A DNA stretch of 64,000 bases, taken from Streptomyces cadmiisoli (GTDB taxonomy: Bacteria > Actinomycetota > Actinomycetes > Streptomycetales > Streptomycetaceae). The stretch is from positions 6,758,001 through 6,822,000 of the forward strand of contig NZ_CP030073.1 in assembly GCF_003261055.1 (NCBI RefSeq), read 5' to 3'. Of this stretch, positions 27,493 to 37,528 are shown piece after piece; position 1 is the first letter of the stretch; each line of letters opens with the position of its first letter. The notes under the pieces are model-generated. The model worked only from the letters and a program-made list of their open reading frames with translations. It was not told the DNA's origin and did not search any database. Made by a program: the position numbers and the translations under genes.

Positions 27493-27508
27493 CCGGGGTC
27501 GGCCCCGG
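27493..27508. terminator. short hairpin between convergent rluB and Rieske genes
   Basis: CCGGGG (27493-27498) pairs with CCCCGG (27503-27508) around TCGG. It lies in the 24-bp gap between two convergent genes and could end both transcripts, but the stem is short and lacks a T-run. Confidence 0.4.
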
Positions 27509-27515
27509 CCGCGCG

Positions 27516-27998
27516 TCAGCCCCGGGTGATCGATTCCCCGGCGACCGTGATCGGTTCGGCGGACAGGGGCTGGGTCGCCGGGCCGGCGGCGACCGAGCCG
27601 TCCGTGATGCGGAACCTGCTGCCGTGGCAGGCGCAGTGGATGGTGCCGTCGGAGACGGCCGAGACCGCGCAGCCCTGGTGCGGGCAGATCGACGAGAAGG
27701 CCTTGAACTCGTTCGCCCGGGGCTGGGTCACCACGATCTGCTCGTCCTTGATGATCGCGCCGCCGCCGACCGGGATGTCGCCCGTCCGCGCCAGCTCCGG
27801 ACGGGCCGGCGCGCTCCCCGCCGCCTCGCCCGGCGGGGCCGGCTCCGAGGTGGCGCCGCTGTCCTTCTTGCCGCCGCCGTTGCCCTCCTCGCCGTACTCG
27901 CCGCACCCCGCGACCAGTGCCGCGGCTCCCGCGGCACCCGTCGCGAGGAGGACCGTGCGACGTGTCGCGTCAGGAGTCGTGTCGTCACCAGAGGTCAT
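27516..27998 (-). CDS. Tat-exported Rieske 2Fe-2S lipoprotein
   Basis: A 160-residue Rieske protein. The N-terminus has a twin-arginine signal (ATRRTVLLATGAAGAAAL) ending in a lipobox LVAGC, so it is folded with its cluster, exported by Tat and lipid-anchored outside the membrane. A Gly/Lys/Ser/Pro linker follows. The Rieske domain at about residues 75-155 has both ligand motifs: CPHQGC and CACHGSRF. It overlaps the membrane-protein gene upstream by 4 bp (ATGA). The pair looks like an electron-transfer module, perhaps a simplified quinol- or ferric-reductase chain. Partner oxidant unknown. Confidence 0.88.
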   Translation of the reverse strand: MTSGDDTTPDATRRTVLLATGAAGAAALVAGCGEYGEEGNGGGKKDSGATSEPAPPGEAAGSAPARPELARTGDIPVGGGAIIKDEQIVVTQPRANEFKAFSSICPHQGCAVSAVSDGTIHCACHGSRFRITDGSVAAGPATQPLSAEPITVAGESITRG

Positions 27999-28588
27999 GT
28001 CGTCACTCCGAAAGTGCGGAAGAACCACAGGGCGGAGGTCAGCCACACGACCGCCAGGACCGTGAACACGAGTCCGCCGACGACCGGCACCAGCCAACCG
28101 GGAAGGCGCTCCGAACGGAGCAGCAGCATCTTGGCACTGAAAGCACCGAAGAAGAAGCAACCCAGGGCAGAGTGCAAAAAAACGCGCATATCGTACGTCT
28201 GGTAGCCCAACGCATACAGGCAGTGCACGGCCACGGGGACCGACACGAGGAACGCCGCGCGGCCCGACCAGCGGTGCAGCAGCGGGGCCCAGCGCGGGCC
28301 GGGCAGCCGGCCGTACAGCATCAGCGCGGAGACGATCTGCACCACGGCGAGGAACACGGCCGCCGTCGCCAGCCATGACTTCACCGCGCCCGTGCTGCTG
28401 AACCCCGCGAGGTTGAAGGCCGTCCCGGCCGGGTCGTGGACCCGCCCGTACGCCCCGAGGGCGACCGCCACGGCGGCGGCCACCAGCGCCGGTACGAGGT
28501 AGGTGAGGGAGCGGCCGGGCCCCCGTCGTGCCCGGCCCCGGCGGTGGGGCGGGAAGTCCTGGGTGACGGCGTTCGGGTCGACGGTCAT
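27995..28588 (-). CDS. multi-helix haem-type membrane protein coupled to Rieske protein
   Basis: A 197-residue integral membrane protein with a basic N-terminus and about five membrane helices (TYLVPALVAAAVAVALGAYG, WLATAAVFLAVVQIVSALML, FLVSVPVAVHCLYALGY, FLHSALGCFFFGAFSAKMLL, GWLVPVVGGLVFTVLAVVWL). Histidines sit in or at the ends of helices (LLHRWSGR, VAVHCLYAL, VFLHSALG) in a pattern like cytochrome b561/ferric-reductase proteins, so haem binding is likely. I recall similar Streptomyces proteins as DUF6529. The ATG at 28588 begins MTVDPNAV. Its stop overlaps the Rieske start. Electron transfer from quinol or cytoplasmic donor to the exported Rieske centre is inferred. Confidence 0.75.
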   Translation of the reverse strand: MTVDPNAVTQDFPPHRRGRARRGPGRSLTYLVPALVAAAVAVALGAYGRVHDPAGTAFNLAGFSSTGAVKSWLATAAVFLAVVQIVSALMLYGRLPGPRWAPLLHRWSGRAAFLVSVPVAVHCLYALGYQTYDMRVFLHSALGCFFFGAFSAKMLLLRSERLPGWLVPVVGGLVFTVLAVVWLTSALWFFRTFGVTT

Positions 28589-28610
28589 GGTCGGCTCCCG
28601 GGGGACGGGG

Positions 28611-29288
28611 TCAGGGGGTGGCCGGGCGGGCGGTGAGGCGCTGTCCGTCGACCGTCACCGCACCGGTCGCCGGGTCGATCCGCGGGGCCGGCGACGGCGC
28701 CCCGTCGCGGGTGAGCACGCCGACCTGGCTGCCGTCCCTCAGCACGATCCAGCCGGCGTCGATCCGCGCCTCGCGCACGGTGGCGGTCGCGCGGTAGAGA
28801 CCGGACGGCTTCTTCGCCCGGTCGGCGGTGAACGCGTGCTCCCGGCCGCCGACCTCGACGGTGCCGCGGATCCGCTTGCCCTGCCTCAGGACGGCGTTCA
28901 GCTCGTCGCCGTCCCGGCCGGTGAGCCGCATCCCGCCGTCCGCCGCCACGTCACCCCGGAGCCAGGACTCGCGGGCGCGGCCGTCGCAGAAGTACGCGAT
29001 CGCCCTCCCGTCGCGCACGGTCACCGCCACCGCGGCGGAGTCGTCGTCGGTGCGCCCGGCGTACTCGGCGTCGTCGGGCACGGGGGCGGACGGCTCGGGC
29101 GCAGCGGTGGACGGCGCTTCGGGCGCAGCGGTGGACGGCGCGGGCGGGGCCGTGGTCGTGGCCGCCGGGGGCGGCGAGGCGAACGCCGACGGGGAGCTCC
29201 TTTCCCCCGTCGTCGCGTTCAGCGACAGCATGAACACCCCGAACAGCAGTCCCGCGAGAAGGGTGAGCAGGGGTCCGGGACGCTTCAT
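28611..29288 (-). CDS. secreted/membrane-anchored protein of unknown function
   Basis: A 225-residue protein. It has an N-terminal hydrophobic signal or anchor (LLTLLAGLLFGVFMLSLNA), then a Pro/Ala/Thr/Ser-rich spacer of about 45 residues, partly made by a 24-nt tandem duplication at 29097-29141 that encodes a repeated APSTAAPE. The C-terminal ~140 residues look like a compact beta-rich domain (VAVTVRDGRAIAYFCDGR, RIRGTVEVGGREHAFTADR, ARIDAGWIVLRDGSQVGVL). No enzyme motif is seen. It lies 22 bp upstream of the haem-protein gene on the same strand, so it may belong to the same electron-transfer operon. Function unknown. Confidence 0.7.
   Translation of the reverse strand: MKRPGPLLTLLAGLLFGVFMLSLNATTGERSSPSAFASPPPAATTTAPPAPSTAAPEAPSTAAPEPSAPVPDDAEYAGRTDDDSAAVAVTVRDGRAIAYFCDGRARESWLRGDVAADGGMRLTGRDGDELNAVLRQGKRIRGTVEVGGREHAFTADRAKKPSGLYRATATVREARIDAGWIVLRDGSQVGVLTRDGAPSPAPRIDPATGAVTVDGQRLTARPATP
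29097..29141. repeat. 24-nt tandem duplication in the secreted-protein gene
   Basis: Two adjacent copies of a 24-nt unit beginning GGGCGCAGCGGTGGACGGCG (second copy matches over 21 nt). It keeps the frame and duplicates a Pro/Ala/Ser/Thr segment in the extracellular spacer, so length variation between strains is likely. Confidence 0.7.
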
Positions 29289-29583
29289 GACGGGCCTCCC
29301 CCCGAGGCGGACTCCCTGTCATCAGAGCGGACCCGCGGCCCGGCGTCCAGAGGCGCACGGGGGTGTTCTCCAGACCGCGGTCCGAGCGGCGGAAGCAGGG
29401 TGACCCGTGGGACGGGAGCGGCCCGCGAGAGCCGTCCGCCGCCCCGTACCCGGCCCCCGGCCACCGCCGGACCCGGCGGCCCGGCGGTGCGCGCCGTCTC
29501 ACCGAGCGGGCGTGGTGCCCGGCCCGCTCGCGGGCTGACTACGCTGGACGGAGCCGATACGCACACCAGCAAGGAGCATCGTC

Positions 29584-29946
29584 GTGGCGGTACGAGCGGT
29601 CCGGGGCGCCGTCCAACTGGACAGGGACGAGGCCGGACACATGGACGAGCAGGTCGGAACCCTGCTCACCGCCATCCTGGAGCGGAACGGCCTGACCGCC
29701 GAGGACCTGATCAGCATCTGGTTCACGGCCACTCCCGACCTGCACAGCGACTTCCCGGCGGCCGCCGCGCGCAAGCTCGGCATCGTCGACGTCCCGCTGA
29801 TCTGCGCCCAGGAACTCGACATCGACGGCGCGATGCCGCGTGTGGTCCGGGTCCTCGCGCACATCGAGTCCGACCGCGCCCGCGCGGACATCAACCACGT
29901 CTACCTCGGCACCGCGGCCGCCCTGCGCAAGGACATCGCCCAGTGA
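29584..29946 (+). CDS. aroH: chorismate mutase, AroH type
   Basis: A 120-residue monofunctional chorismate mutase of the trimeric AroH class (chorismate to prephenate). Motifs: VRAVRGAVQLDRDEAGHM at the N-terminus with the active-site Arg, LISIWFTATPDLHSDFPA, VPLICAQELDIDGAMPRVVR with the conserved Arg, and INHVYLGTAAALRKD. GTG 29584 follows AAGGAG by 7 nt. The stop overlaps the tyrA start (GTGA), so two consecutive steps of tyrosine synthesis are coupled. Confidence 0.95.
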   Translation: MAVRAVRGAVQLDRDEAGHMDEQVGTLLTAILERNGLTAEDLISIWFTATPDLHSDFPAAAARKLGIVDVPLICAQELDIDGAMPRVVRVLAHIESDRARADINHVYLGTAAALRKDIAQ

Positions 29947-31028
29947 GGACCGCACTGGTCATCGGCACCGGACTCATCGGCACCTCCGCCGCCCTGGCCC
30001 TCGCCCAGCGCGGTGTCGTCGTGCACCTCACCGACCACGACCCCGAGCAGGCGCGCACGGCCGCCGCGCTCGGCGCCGGCACCGACGGGGCACCCGAGGG
30101 ACCCGTCGACCTGGCGATCGTCGCGGCCCCGCCCGCCCACGTCGCCACGGTGCTCGCCGACGCCATGCGGCGCGGCGTCGCGCGCGGCTACCTCGACGTG
30201 GCCAGCGTCAAGGGCGGACCCCGCCGCGAGCTGGAGGCGCTCGGCCTCGACCTCACGGCCTACCTCGGCACCCACCCCATGTCCGGCCGTGAGAAGTCCG
30301 GCCCGCTGGCCGCGAGCGGCGACCTCTTCGAGGGCCGCCCCTGGGTGCTCACGCCGACCCGCGACACCGACACCGAGGTGCTGAACCTGGCCCTGGAGCT
30401 GGTCTCGCACTGCCGGGCCGTGCCCGTCGTCATGGACGCCGACGCCCACGACCGCGCCGTGGCCCTCGTCTCCCACATGCCCCACCTGGTCTCCAGCATG
30501 GTCGCCGCGCGACTGGAGAACGCCGAGGAGGCCGCCGTACGGCTGTGCGGGCAGGGCATCCGCGACGTGACCCGTATCGCCGCCTCCGACCCGCGGATGT
30601 GGATCGACATCCTCTCCGCGAACCCGGGACCGGTCGCCGACCTCCTCGCCGACGTCTCCGCCGACCTCGACGAGACGGTCCGCGCGCTGCGCGCCCTCCA
30701 GTCCTCCGACGAGGCCAAGCGCCGCGACGGCAGCGCCGGCATCGAGGACGTCCTGCGGCGCGGCAACGCGGGGCAGGTCCGCGTCCCCGGCAAGCACGGG
30801 TCCGCCCCGCGGGTCTACGAGACGGTCGCCGTCCTCATCGACGACCAGCCCGGCCAGCTGGCCCGCATCTTCGCGGACGCCGGACTGGCGGGCGTCAACA
30901 TCGAGGACGTGCGCATCGAGCACGCCACCGGGCAGCAGGCCGGCCTGGTGCAGCTGATGGTCGAGCCGAAGGCGGCGCCCGTACTGAGCGCCGCGCTGCG
31001 GGAGAGGGGATGGGCCATCCGCCAGTAG
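29943..31028 (+). CDS. tyrA: prephenate dehydrogenase
   Basis: A 361-residue NAD(P)-dependent prephenate dehydrogenase. The Rossmann loop is at the N-terminus (RTALVIGTGLIGTSAALAL), then YLGTHPMSGREKSGPLAA with the catalytic His, and VVMDADAHDRAVALVSHMPH. A C-terminal ACT domain (about residues 295-361, YETVAVLIDDQPGQLARIF, GVNIEDVRIEHATGQQAGL) suggests feedback control by an aromatic amino acid, probably tyrosine. It overlaps aroH by 4 bp and is followed by cmk after 202 bp. Confidence 0.94.
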   Translation: MRTALVIGTGLIGTSAALALAQRGVVVHLTDHDPEQARTAAALGAGTDGAPEGPVDLAIVAAPPAHVATVLADAMRRGVARGYLDVASVKGGPRRELEALGLDLTAYLGTHPMSGREKSGPLAASGDLFEGRPWVLTPTRDTDTEVLNLALELVSHCRAVPVVMDADAHDRAVALVSHMPHLVSSMVAARLENAEEAAVRLCGQGIRDVTRIAASDPRMWIDILSANPGPVADLLADVSADLDETVRALRALQSSDEAKRRDGSAGIEDVLRRGNAGQVRVPGKHGSAPRVYETVAVLIDDQPGQLARIFADAGLAGVNIEDVRIEHATGQQAGLVQLMVEPKAAPVLSAALRERGWAIRQ

Positions 31029-31230
31029 GCCCGCGCCGGACGCCGGGCCCGCTGCCGGGCTTCCGCACCCCCGACGCCCGCGGGGCCGCCGCCGGACCGG
31101 GCTCCGTACGGCCGTCGTCCGGGGACGGCCGCCGTGCGGCCGGACGAGTGACGCGCACCCAGTAACCTTGTGCGGGGCACGATCGCGCCCCGCACACTCC
31201 CGCCACACCGCACCAGGAAGGTGTCCCCCC

Positions 31231-31926
31231 GTGGAAAACGGCGCCGTTCGGACCGCCCAGCCCGTGATTGTCGCCATCGACGGCCCCTCCGGCACGGGCA
31301 AGTCGAGCACGTCGAAGGCCGTGGCGGCGCAGCTCGGCCTGAGCTACCTGGACACCGGCGCCCAGTACCGGGCGATCACCTGGTGGATGGTGGCCAACGG
31401 GATAGACGTCGAGGACCCCTCCGCGATCGCCGCAGTGGCCGGCAAGCCGGAGATCGTCTCGGGCACCGACCCGGACGCCCCCACGATCACGGTGGACGGT
31501 GTGGACGTCGCCGCCCCGATCCGCACCCAGGACGTCACCTCCAAGGTGAGCGCGGTCAGCGCGGTGCCCGAGGTGCGGGCCCGGATCACCGAGCTCCAGC
31601 GTTCGGTCGCGGCCGCCGCCGGCCGGGGCATCGTGGTCGAGGGCCGTGACATCGGCACGACCGTGCTGCCCGACGCCGACCTGAAGATCTTCCTCACCGC
31701 CTCGCCGGAGGCCCGCGCCGCCCGCCGCAGCGGTGAGCTGAAGGGCGCCGACGTCGACGCGACCCGGGAAGCCCTGATCAAGCGGGACACCGCCGACTCC
31801 AGCCGTAAGACCTCGCCGCTCGCCAAGGCGGACGACGCGGTCGAGGTGGACACCACTGATCTCACCCTCTCGCAGGTCATCGAGTGTGTCGTCACCCTCG
31901 TCGAGGAGAAGCGGGCCGGAAAGTGA
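31231..31926 (+). CDS. cmk: cytidylate kinase
   Basis: A 231-residue (d)CMP kinase. P-loop AIDGPSGTGKSSTSKAVA, the CMP-binding segment YLDTGAQYRAITWW, GIVVEGRDIGTTVLPDADLK and LIKRDTADSSRKTSPL are all family hallmarks. GTG 31231 is used with GGAAGG about 8 nt upstream. It overlaps the acyltransferase gene by 4 bp (GTGA) in the conserved cmk-plsC-der arrangement. Confidence 0.95.
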   Translation: MENGAVRTAQPVIVAIDGPSGTGKSSTSKAVAAQLGLSYLDTGAQYRAITWWMVANGIDVEDPSAIAAVAGKPEIVSGTDPDAPTITVDGVDVAAPIRTQDVTSKVSAVSAVPEVRARITELQRSVAAAAGRGIVVEGRDIGTTVLPDADLKIFLTASPEARAARRSGELKGADVDATREALIKRDTADSSRKTSPLAKADDAVEVDTTDLTLSQVIECVVTLVEEKRAGK

Positions 31927-32576
31927 GTGAGGTACCGGTCCCCTCACCGCGGGGCGCGGAGGTCGGGCGGCGCATCGGCGTCGGGCTGATGTACGGGCTG
32001 TGGCGGCCCCGGGTGCTGGGCGCCTGGCGGGTCCCCGCGACGGGCCCGGCGATACTCGCCGTCAACCACTCCCACAACGTCGACGGACCGATGGTCATGG
32101 GCGTGGCGCCCCGGCCCGTGCACTTCCTGGTCAAGAAGGAGGCGTTCGTCGGCCCGCTCGGCCGCTTCCTGACCGCGATCGGCCAGGTGGAGGTGGACCG
32201 CCGGAGCACCGACCGCACGGCCATCACCCGCGCGCTGGACGTGCTGTCGGCCAGCGGCGTCCTGGGCATCTTCCCCGAGGGCACCCGGGGCGAGGGCGAC
32301 TTCGCCGCGCTGCGCGCCGGACTCGCCTACTTCGCCGTGCGCAGCGGCGCCCCCATCGTCCCGGTGGCCGTCCTGGGAAGTTCGGACCGCCCGGGACGGT
32401 TGATAAAGGCGCTGCCTCCGCTGCGCAGCGGTGTCGACGTCGTGTTCGGCGACCCGTTCGAAGCGGGCGACGGCAGCGGACGACGCACGCGCACGGCGCT
32501 GGACGAGGCCACCGAGCACATCCAGAAGCAGCTCACCGACCACCTGGAAAACGCCAGGCGCCTCACCGGGCGCTGA
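31923..32576 (+). CDS. plsC: 1-acyl-sn-glycerol-3-phosphate acyltransferase family protein
   Basis: A 217-residue PlsC-type acyltransferase. The catalytic HX4D box is NHSHNVDGP, followed by FLVKKEAFVGPLGRFLTAIG, the FPEGTR box in IFPEGTRGEGDF and VPVAVLGSSDRPGR. It probably converts lysophosphatidate to phosphatidate at the membrane surface. The start overlaps the cmk stop (GTGA). Other PlsC-like genes are common in Streptomyces, so the exact acceptor is not certain. Confidence 0.88.
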   Translation: MSEVPVPSPRGAEVGRRIGVGLMYGLWRPRVLGAWRVPATGPAILAVNHSHNVDGPMVMGVAPRPVHFLVKKEAFVGPLGRFLTAIGQVEVDRRSTDRTAITRALDVLSASGVLGIFPEGTRGEGDFAALRAGLAYFAVRSGAPIVPVAVLGSSDRPGRLIKALPPLRSGVDVVFGDPFEAGDGSGRRTRTALDEATEHIQKQLTDHLENARRLTGR

Positions 32577-32652
32577 GCGAGACTGAGTAGTGGATTCGCC
32601 CCGATCGGGGCACTCCACCGATCACCACGATGAACGACGAGGTACGGACTTC

Positions 32653-34131
32653 ATGAACGACCACATCCAGCCCGACGGCTCGGAAGGCTTCGAGCACGAT
32701 CACGGGGCGCTCGGCGACGCCGAGTACGCGGAGTTCATGGAGCTCGCCGCGGTGGAGGGCTTCGACCCGGAGGACGTCGAGGGCGCCATCGAGGCGGCCG
32801 GGCACGGGCCGCTGCCGGTGCTCGCCGTCGTCGGCCGCCCGAACGTCGGCAAGTCGACCCTGGTGAACCGGATCATCGGCCGCCGCGAGGCCGTCGTCGA
32901 GGACAAGCCGGGCGTCACCCGCGACCGTGTCACCTACGAGGCCGAGTGGGCGGGCCGCCGCTTCAAGGTCGTCGACACCGGCGGCTGGGAGCAGGACGTC
33001 TTCGGCATCGACGCGTCCGTGGCCGCGCAGGCCGAGTTCGCGATCGAGGCGGCCGACGCGGTCGTCTTCGTCGTCGACGCCAAGGTCGGCGCGACCGACA
33101 CCGACGAGGCCGTCGTACGGCTGCTGCGCAAGGCCGGCAAGCCCGTGGTGCTGTGCGCCAACAAGGTCGACGGCCCCAGCGGCGAGGCCGACGCGTCGTA
33201 CCTGTGGTCCCTCGGACTCGGCGAGCCGCACCCGGTCTCCGCGCTGCACGGCCGGGGCACCGGCGACATGCTGGACGCCGTCCTGGAGGCTCTGCCCGAG
33301 GCACCCGAGCAGTCCTTCGGCAGCGCCGTCGGCGGCCCGCGCCGTATCGCCCTGATCGGCCGCCCGAACGTCGGCAAGTCCTCGCTGCTGAACAAGGTGG
33401 CCGGCGAGGAGCGCGTGGTCGTCAACGAACTCGCGGGCACCACCCGCGACCCGGTCGACGAACTGATCGAACTCGGCGGCACGATCTGGAAGTTCGTGGA
33501 CACCGCGGGCATCCGCAAGCGGGTCCACCTCCAGCAGGGCGCCGACTACTACGCCTCGCTGCGCACCGCGGCGGCCGTCGAGAAGGCCGAGGTGGCCGTC
33601 GTCCTGATCGACTCCGAGGAGTCCATCTCGGTCCAGGACCAGCGGATCATCTCCATGGCGGTGGAGGCCGGCCGCGCGATCGTGGTCGCCTACAACAAGT
33701 GGGACACCCTCGACGAGGAGCGCCGCTACTACCTGGAGCGGGAGATCGAGACCGAGATGGGCCAGGTCGCGTGGGCGCCCCGGGTGAACGTCTCGGCGCG
33801 GACCGGCCGCCACATGGAGAAGCTGGTCCCGGCGATCGAGACGGCCCTCGCGGGCTGGGAGACACGCGTCCCGACGGGCCGGCTGAACGCCTTCCTCGGC
33901 GAGCTGGTCTCCGCCCACCCCCACCCGGTGCGGGGCGGCAAGCAGCCGCGCATCCTGTTCGGCACGCAGGCCGGCACCAAGCCGCCGCGGTTCGTGCTGT
34001 TCGCCTCCGGTTTCATCGAGGCGGGCTACCGGCGGTTCATCGAGCGCCGGCTGCGTGAGGAGTTCGGTTTCGAGGGGACGCCGATCCACATCTCGGTCCG
34101 GGTGCGCGAGAAGCGCGGCAAGAAGAAGTAG
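32653..34131 (+). CDS. der: ribosome-associated GTPase Der (EngA)
   Basis: A 492-residue GTPase with two tandem G domains, needed for 50S assembly. First domain: P-loop [16 protein letters not shown], switch [19 protein letters not shown]. Second domain: [36 protein letters not shown]-like C-terminal domain follows ([20 protein letters not shown]) and the Lys/Arg tail. ATG 32653 with GAGGT upstream is chosen; GTG 32590 would add 21 residues. Residues 1-55 are an acidic, actinobacteria-specific leader. A strong hairpin follows the stop. Confidence 0.96.
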   Translation: MNDHIQPDGSEGFEHDHGALGDAEYAEFMELAAVEGFDPEDVEGAIEAAGHGPLPVLAVVGRPNVGKSTLVNRIIGRREAVVEDKPGVTRDRVTYEAEWAGRRFKVVDTGGWEQDVFGIDASVAAQAEFAIEAADAVVFVVDAKVGATDTDEAVVRLLRKAGKPVVLCANKVDGPSGEADASYLWSLGLGEPHPVSALHGRGTGDMLDAVLEALPEAPEQSFGSAVGGPRRIALIGRPNVGKSSLLNKVAGEERVVVNELAGTTRDPVDELIELGGTIWKFVDTAGIRKRVHLQQGADYYASLRTAAAVEKAEVAVVLIDSEESISVQDQRIISMAVEAGRAIVVAYNKWDTLDEERRYYLEREIETEMGQVAWAPRVNVSARTGRHMEKLVPAIETALAGWETRVPTGRLNAFLGELVSAHPHPVRGGKQPRILFGTQAGTKPPRFVLFASGFIEAGYRRFIERRLREEFGFEGTPIHISVRVREKRGKKK

Positions 34132-34150
34132 CGGCAGCGCACACCGATGA

Positions 34151-34177
34151 AGGGGCGGCCCGTCGCGGGCCGCCCCT
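34151..34177. terminator. terminator after der
   Basis: Perfect 12-bp stem AGGGGCGGCCCG/CGGGCCGCCCCT with loop TCG, 19 bp after the der stop and 9 bp before the end of the convergent gene. It should act in both directions. Confidence 0.8.
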
Positions 34178-34185
34178 GAGGTGTT

Positions 34186-34593
34186 TCAGTTCCCCTTGCG
34201 CGGCCCGGGCGGCAGTGCGGCCGGGACGTGGTGCAGTCCGGTGCCGTAGTGCTGTCCGATCTGCCCGATCCGCTGCCAGGTCGTCGTGTGGTGCGCACCG
34301 CCGTGCCGGGCGCTCTGCGCGCCCGCGCTGTAGGCGCTGTACGAGCTGCTGAACGAACCGGCGCGATGGCCGCCGTGCGCTTCCGCACCGTGCGGGATGT
34401 TCCCGAACGCGGTGAACCCCAGATCCTCCTCGCCGCTGCGGTCGCCCGGCAGCGAGCGGAACGACTTGACGTACTCGGCGTAGAGCGCGTCGTAGATCGG
34501 TGTGGCCGACGGGCCGCCATGAGGATCCTGGGCCGACTGCGCGGACAGGATCGGCGAGTAGCTGTGGTGGCGGGGAACCTCGTATGCGTGCAC
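34186..34593 (-). CDS. Streptomyces-type hypothetical protein (His/Ser/Tyr-rich)
   Basis: A 135-residue protein of unknown function. It is rich in His, Ser, Tyr, Gly and Ala. The only segment that looks structured is ATPIYDALYAEYVKSFRSLP near residue 30-50; the TPIYD start of this motif recurs in small Streptomyces proteins I remember. The second half (SSSYSAYSAGAQSARHGGAH, WQRIGQIGQHYGTGLHHVPA) resembles a disordered, adhesive-like sequence. No signal peptide, membrane helix or catalytic motif is seen. It converges on der and shares its terminator. Confidence 0.65.
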   Translation of the reverse strand: MHAYEVPRHHSYSPILSAQSAQDPHGGPSATPIYDALYAEYVKSFRSLPGDRSGEEDLGFTAFGNIPHGAEAHGGHRAGSFSSSYSAYSAGAQSARHGGAHHTTTWQRIGQIGQHYGTGLHHVPAALPPGPRKGN

Positions 34594-34726
34594 GTATGTC
34601 CAAACGACCCCGGGCCTGAAGGGATGCGGCTCACGAGCGCCGCCGAGGGGCGTGCGGAACCACGCGAACGGTCACGGACGAGCCGTGGCCGCCGACGGCC
34701 GGCGCCCTGCTCGGCGAGCTCCGGGG

Positions 34727-35509
34727 TCACGTCCCGGCGAGCGGCAGGACACTGGCGACCAGCTTCCCGTTGGCCGCCGCCTTGTCCAGCGCGTCCCGCA
34801 GCAGGTCCTCCCGCGGCTGACGGCCGATCGACCCGACCGGGGCCGCGAACATCAGCACCTGCTGGTGCTTGTTGGCGGCGGCCCGCCATCCGTCGGTCAC
34901 CTGGAGCGGCTGGTGCGCCTGCCACCACGCCACCGGCTGACCGCTGTTCGGGCCGGGCTGGAGCACCGCGTGCAGCTGGCCCATGGCCAGGAGCACGGAC
35001 CAGCCGTGCAGCACCGGCGGCAGGGAGTTCAGCTCGGTCACCGGCATGAAGCCCTGTTCGATCAGCAGGGGCAGGAAGTCGTCGCCCACCGTGGTGGAGC
35101 CGGGGCGCACGATGGGGCCGGTGGGTTCGACCACGAGGGCGGGGTGCAGTTCGCCGGTGATCAGCACGAGTCCGCTGGTGACGCCGAGCACCGCCTGCTG
35201 GGGCACGACCTGCTCCGGCTCGAGGTCGACGCTGTCGCCGCTGATGGACTTCACGGCGCCCAGGAGCTGTTCCTCGGTGACCTGGACGACCTGGGAGGGC
35301 AGGCAGGTGGCGTGGGCGAAGGCGAGCACGGCGGTCTCGTCCCCGATGAAGAGGACGGTGCTGGTGCGCTCGCGCTCGGAGTCGCCCGGGGTACGGCAGG
35401 ACGTGCAGTCGTAACTGCCCGGGGCGTTCTCTCCGGCGAGCAGCCGGTCGGCTTCTTCGTCGCCGATCTCGGCGCGTACCTCGTCGCTGACGTCGAGCAT
35501 GCGCGGCAC
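34727..35509 (-). CDS. conserved hypothetical protein with N-terminal Cys cluster
   Basis: A 260-residue cytoplasmic protein I cannot assign. An N-terminal CTSC motif and a Cys about 30 residues later (FAHATC) could bind a metal. The rest alternates strands and helices (VLGVTSGLVLITGELHPALV, WSVLLAMGQLHAVL, QQVLMFAAPVGSIGR). GTG 35509 is preferred: GGGAG lies 6 nt upstream; the ATG at 35500 lacks such a site. It is divergent from the rpf-like gene across a 543-bp gap. Confidence 0.7.
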   Translation of the reverse strand: MPRMLDVSDEVRAEIGDEEADRLLAGENAPGSYDCTSCRTPGDSERERTSTVLFIGDETAVLAFAHATCLPSQVVQVTEEQLLGAVKSISGDSVDLEPEQVVPQQAVLGVTSGLVLITGELHPALVVEPTGPIVRPGSTTVGDDFLPLLIEQGFMPVTELNSLPPVLHGWSVLLAMGQLHAVLQPGPNSGQPVAWWQAHQPLQVTDGWRAAANKHQQVLMFAAPVGSIGRQPREDLLRDALDKAAANGKLVASVLPLAGT

Positions 35510-36694
<1,185 letters not shown>

Positions 36695-36719
36695 GCGGCG
36701 CTTCCCGCCCCGGGAACCA

Positions 36720-36751
36720 GGCCCCGCCCGGTACGCCGACCGGGCGGGGCC
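36720..36751. terminator. bidirectional terminator between rpf-like and ABC genes
   Basis: Perfect 13-bp stem GGCCCCGCCCGGT/ACCGGGCGGGGCC with a 6-nt loop, 25 bp after the rpf-like stop and before the convergent ATPase gene. Confidence 0.8.
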
Positions 36752-36802
36752 GCGGCGCACCGGGCGCGGTCCCGCCGTGGCCCCGGGTCCGGCCCGCCAC
36801 CG

Positions 36803-37528
36803 TCATCCCGGCGGGCCGGCCTCACGCGGGAGACCGGGGGCACCGCCGCGCGGCGTGCGGTCCGCGCCTTTTCGCGCCCGCAACTCGTCCGCCTCCCCGC
36901 TGAAGACCACGGCGCCACGGCGCAGTTCGTGGACCAGCGCACGCCGGCCGCGCAGGGCGGGCGGCAGCCGCTGCTCGGCCAGCACGACGCAGGCGTCCAG
37001 CGAGGCCAGCAGCTCGTAGGCGCGGGCCGCGACCGCCGGGGACATGCCCTGCGTCGGCTCGTCGACCAGCACCACGCGCGCGCGTGCGGACACGGCGCGG
37101 GCGAGGGCCAGCATGCGCTGCTCACCGCCCGACAGGGTGCCGGCCCGCCGCGCGAGGCGCGGCTCCAGCGGGGGGAAGGCGGCCAGCGCGGTGTCCAGGA
37201 CGGGCCGCGACGGCGAGGCGAGTTCCAGGTTCTCCCGCACGGTGAGGGAGGCGAACACGGCCTGCCGCTCGGGTACCAGCCGCAGCCCGCGACGGGCCCG
37301 CTCGTGGGCGGGCACACCGGTCACGTCCACGCCGTCCCACACCACCGCGCCGCCCGACAGCGGCACGACACCGGCCAGCGCGCGCAGCGCGGTGGTACGC
37401 CCGGAACCGTTGCGGCCGAGCAGGACGGTCGGGCCGGCCGGACCGCTGGAGGGGGCGACGACGGTGACGCCGTGCAGGGCCTCCAGCGGGCCGTAACGCA
37501 CGCGCGCGTGGCGCAGGGCGATGGTCAC
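36803..37528 (-). CDS. LivF-like ABC transporter ATP-binding protein
   Basis: A 241-residue ATPase of the branched-chain amino acid (LivF) subfamily. Walker A is GRNGSGRT, with Arg in place of the usual Lys; this substitution is unusual and may weaken hydrolysis. The signature is LSGGEQRMLALARA, Walker B VVLVDEPTQGMSP, and the LivF-type RGLRLVPERQAVFASLTVREN is present. The Asp/Glu/H-loop region reads CVVLAEQ, and the switch His is not obvious. GTG 37528 overlaps the stop of the fused transporter gene by 4 bp, so the two ATPases are coupled and probably form the heterodimeric motor. The C-terminal tail is Arg/Gly/Pro-rich. Confidence 0.88.
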   Translation of the reverse strand: MTIALRHARVRYGPLEALHGVTVVAPSSGPAGPTVLLGRNGSGRTTALRALAGVVPLSGGAVVWDGVDVTGVPAHERARRGLRLVPERQAVFASLTVRENLELASPSRPVLDTALAAFPPLEPRLARRAGTLSGGEQRMLALARAVSARARVVLVDEPTQGMSPAVAARAYELLASLDACVVLAEQRLPPALRGRRALVHELRRGAVVFSGEADELRARKGADRTPRGGAPGLPREAGPPG

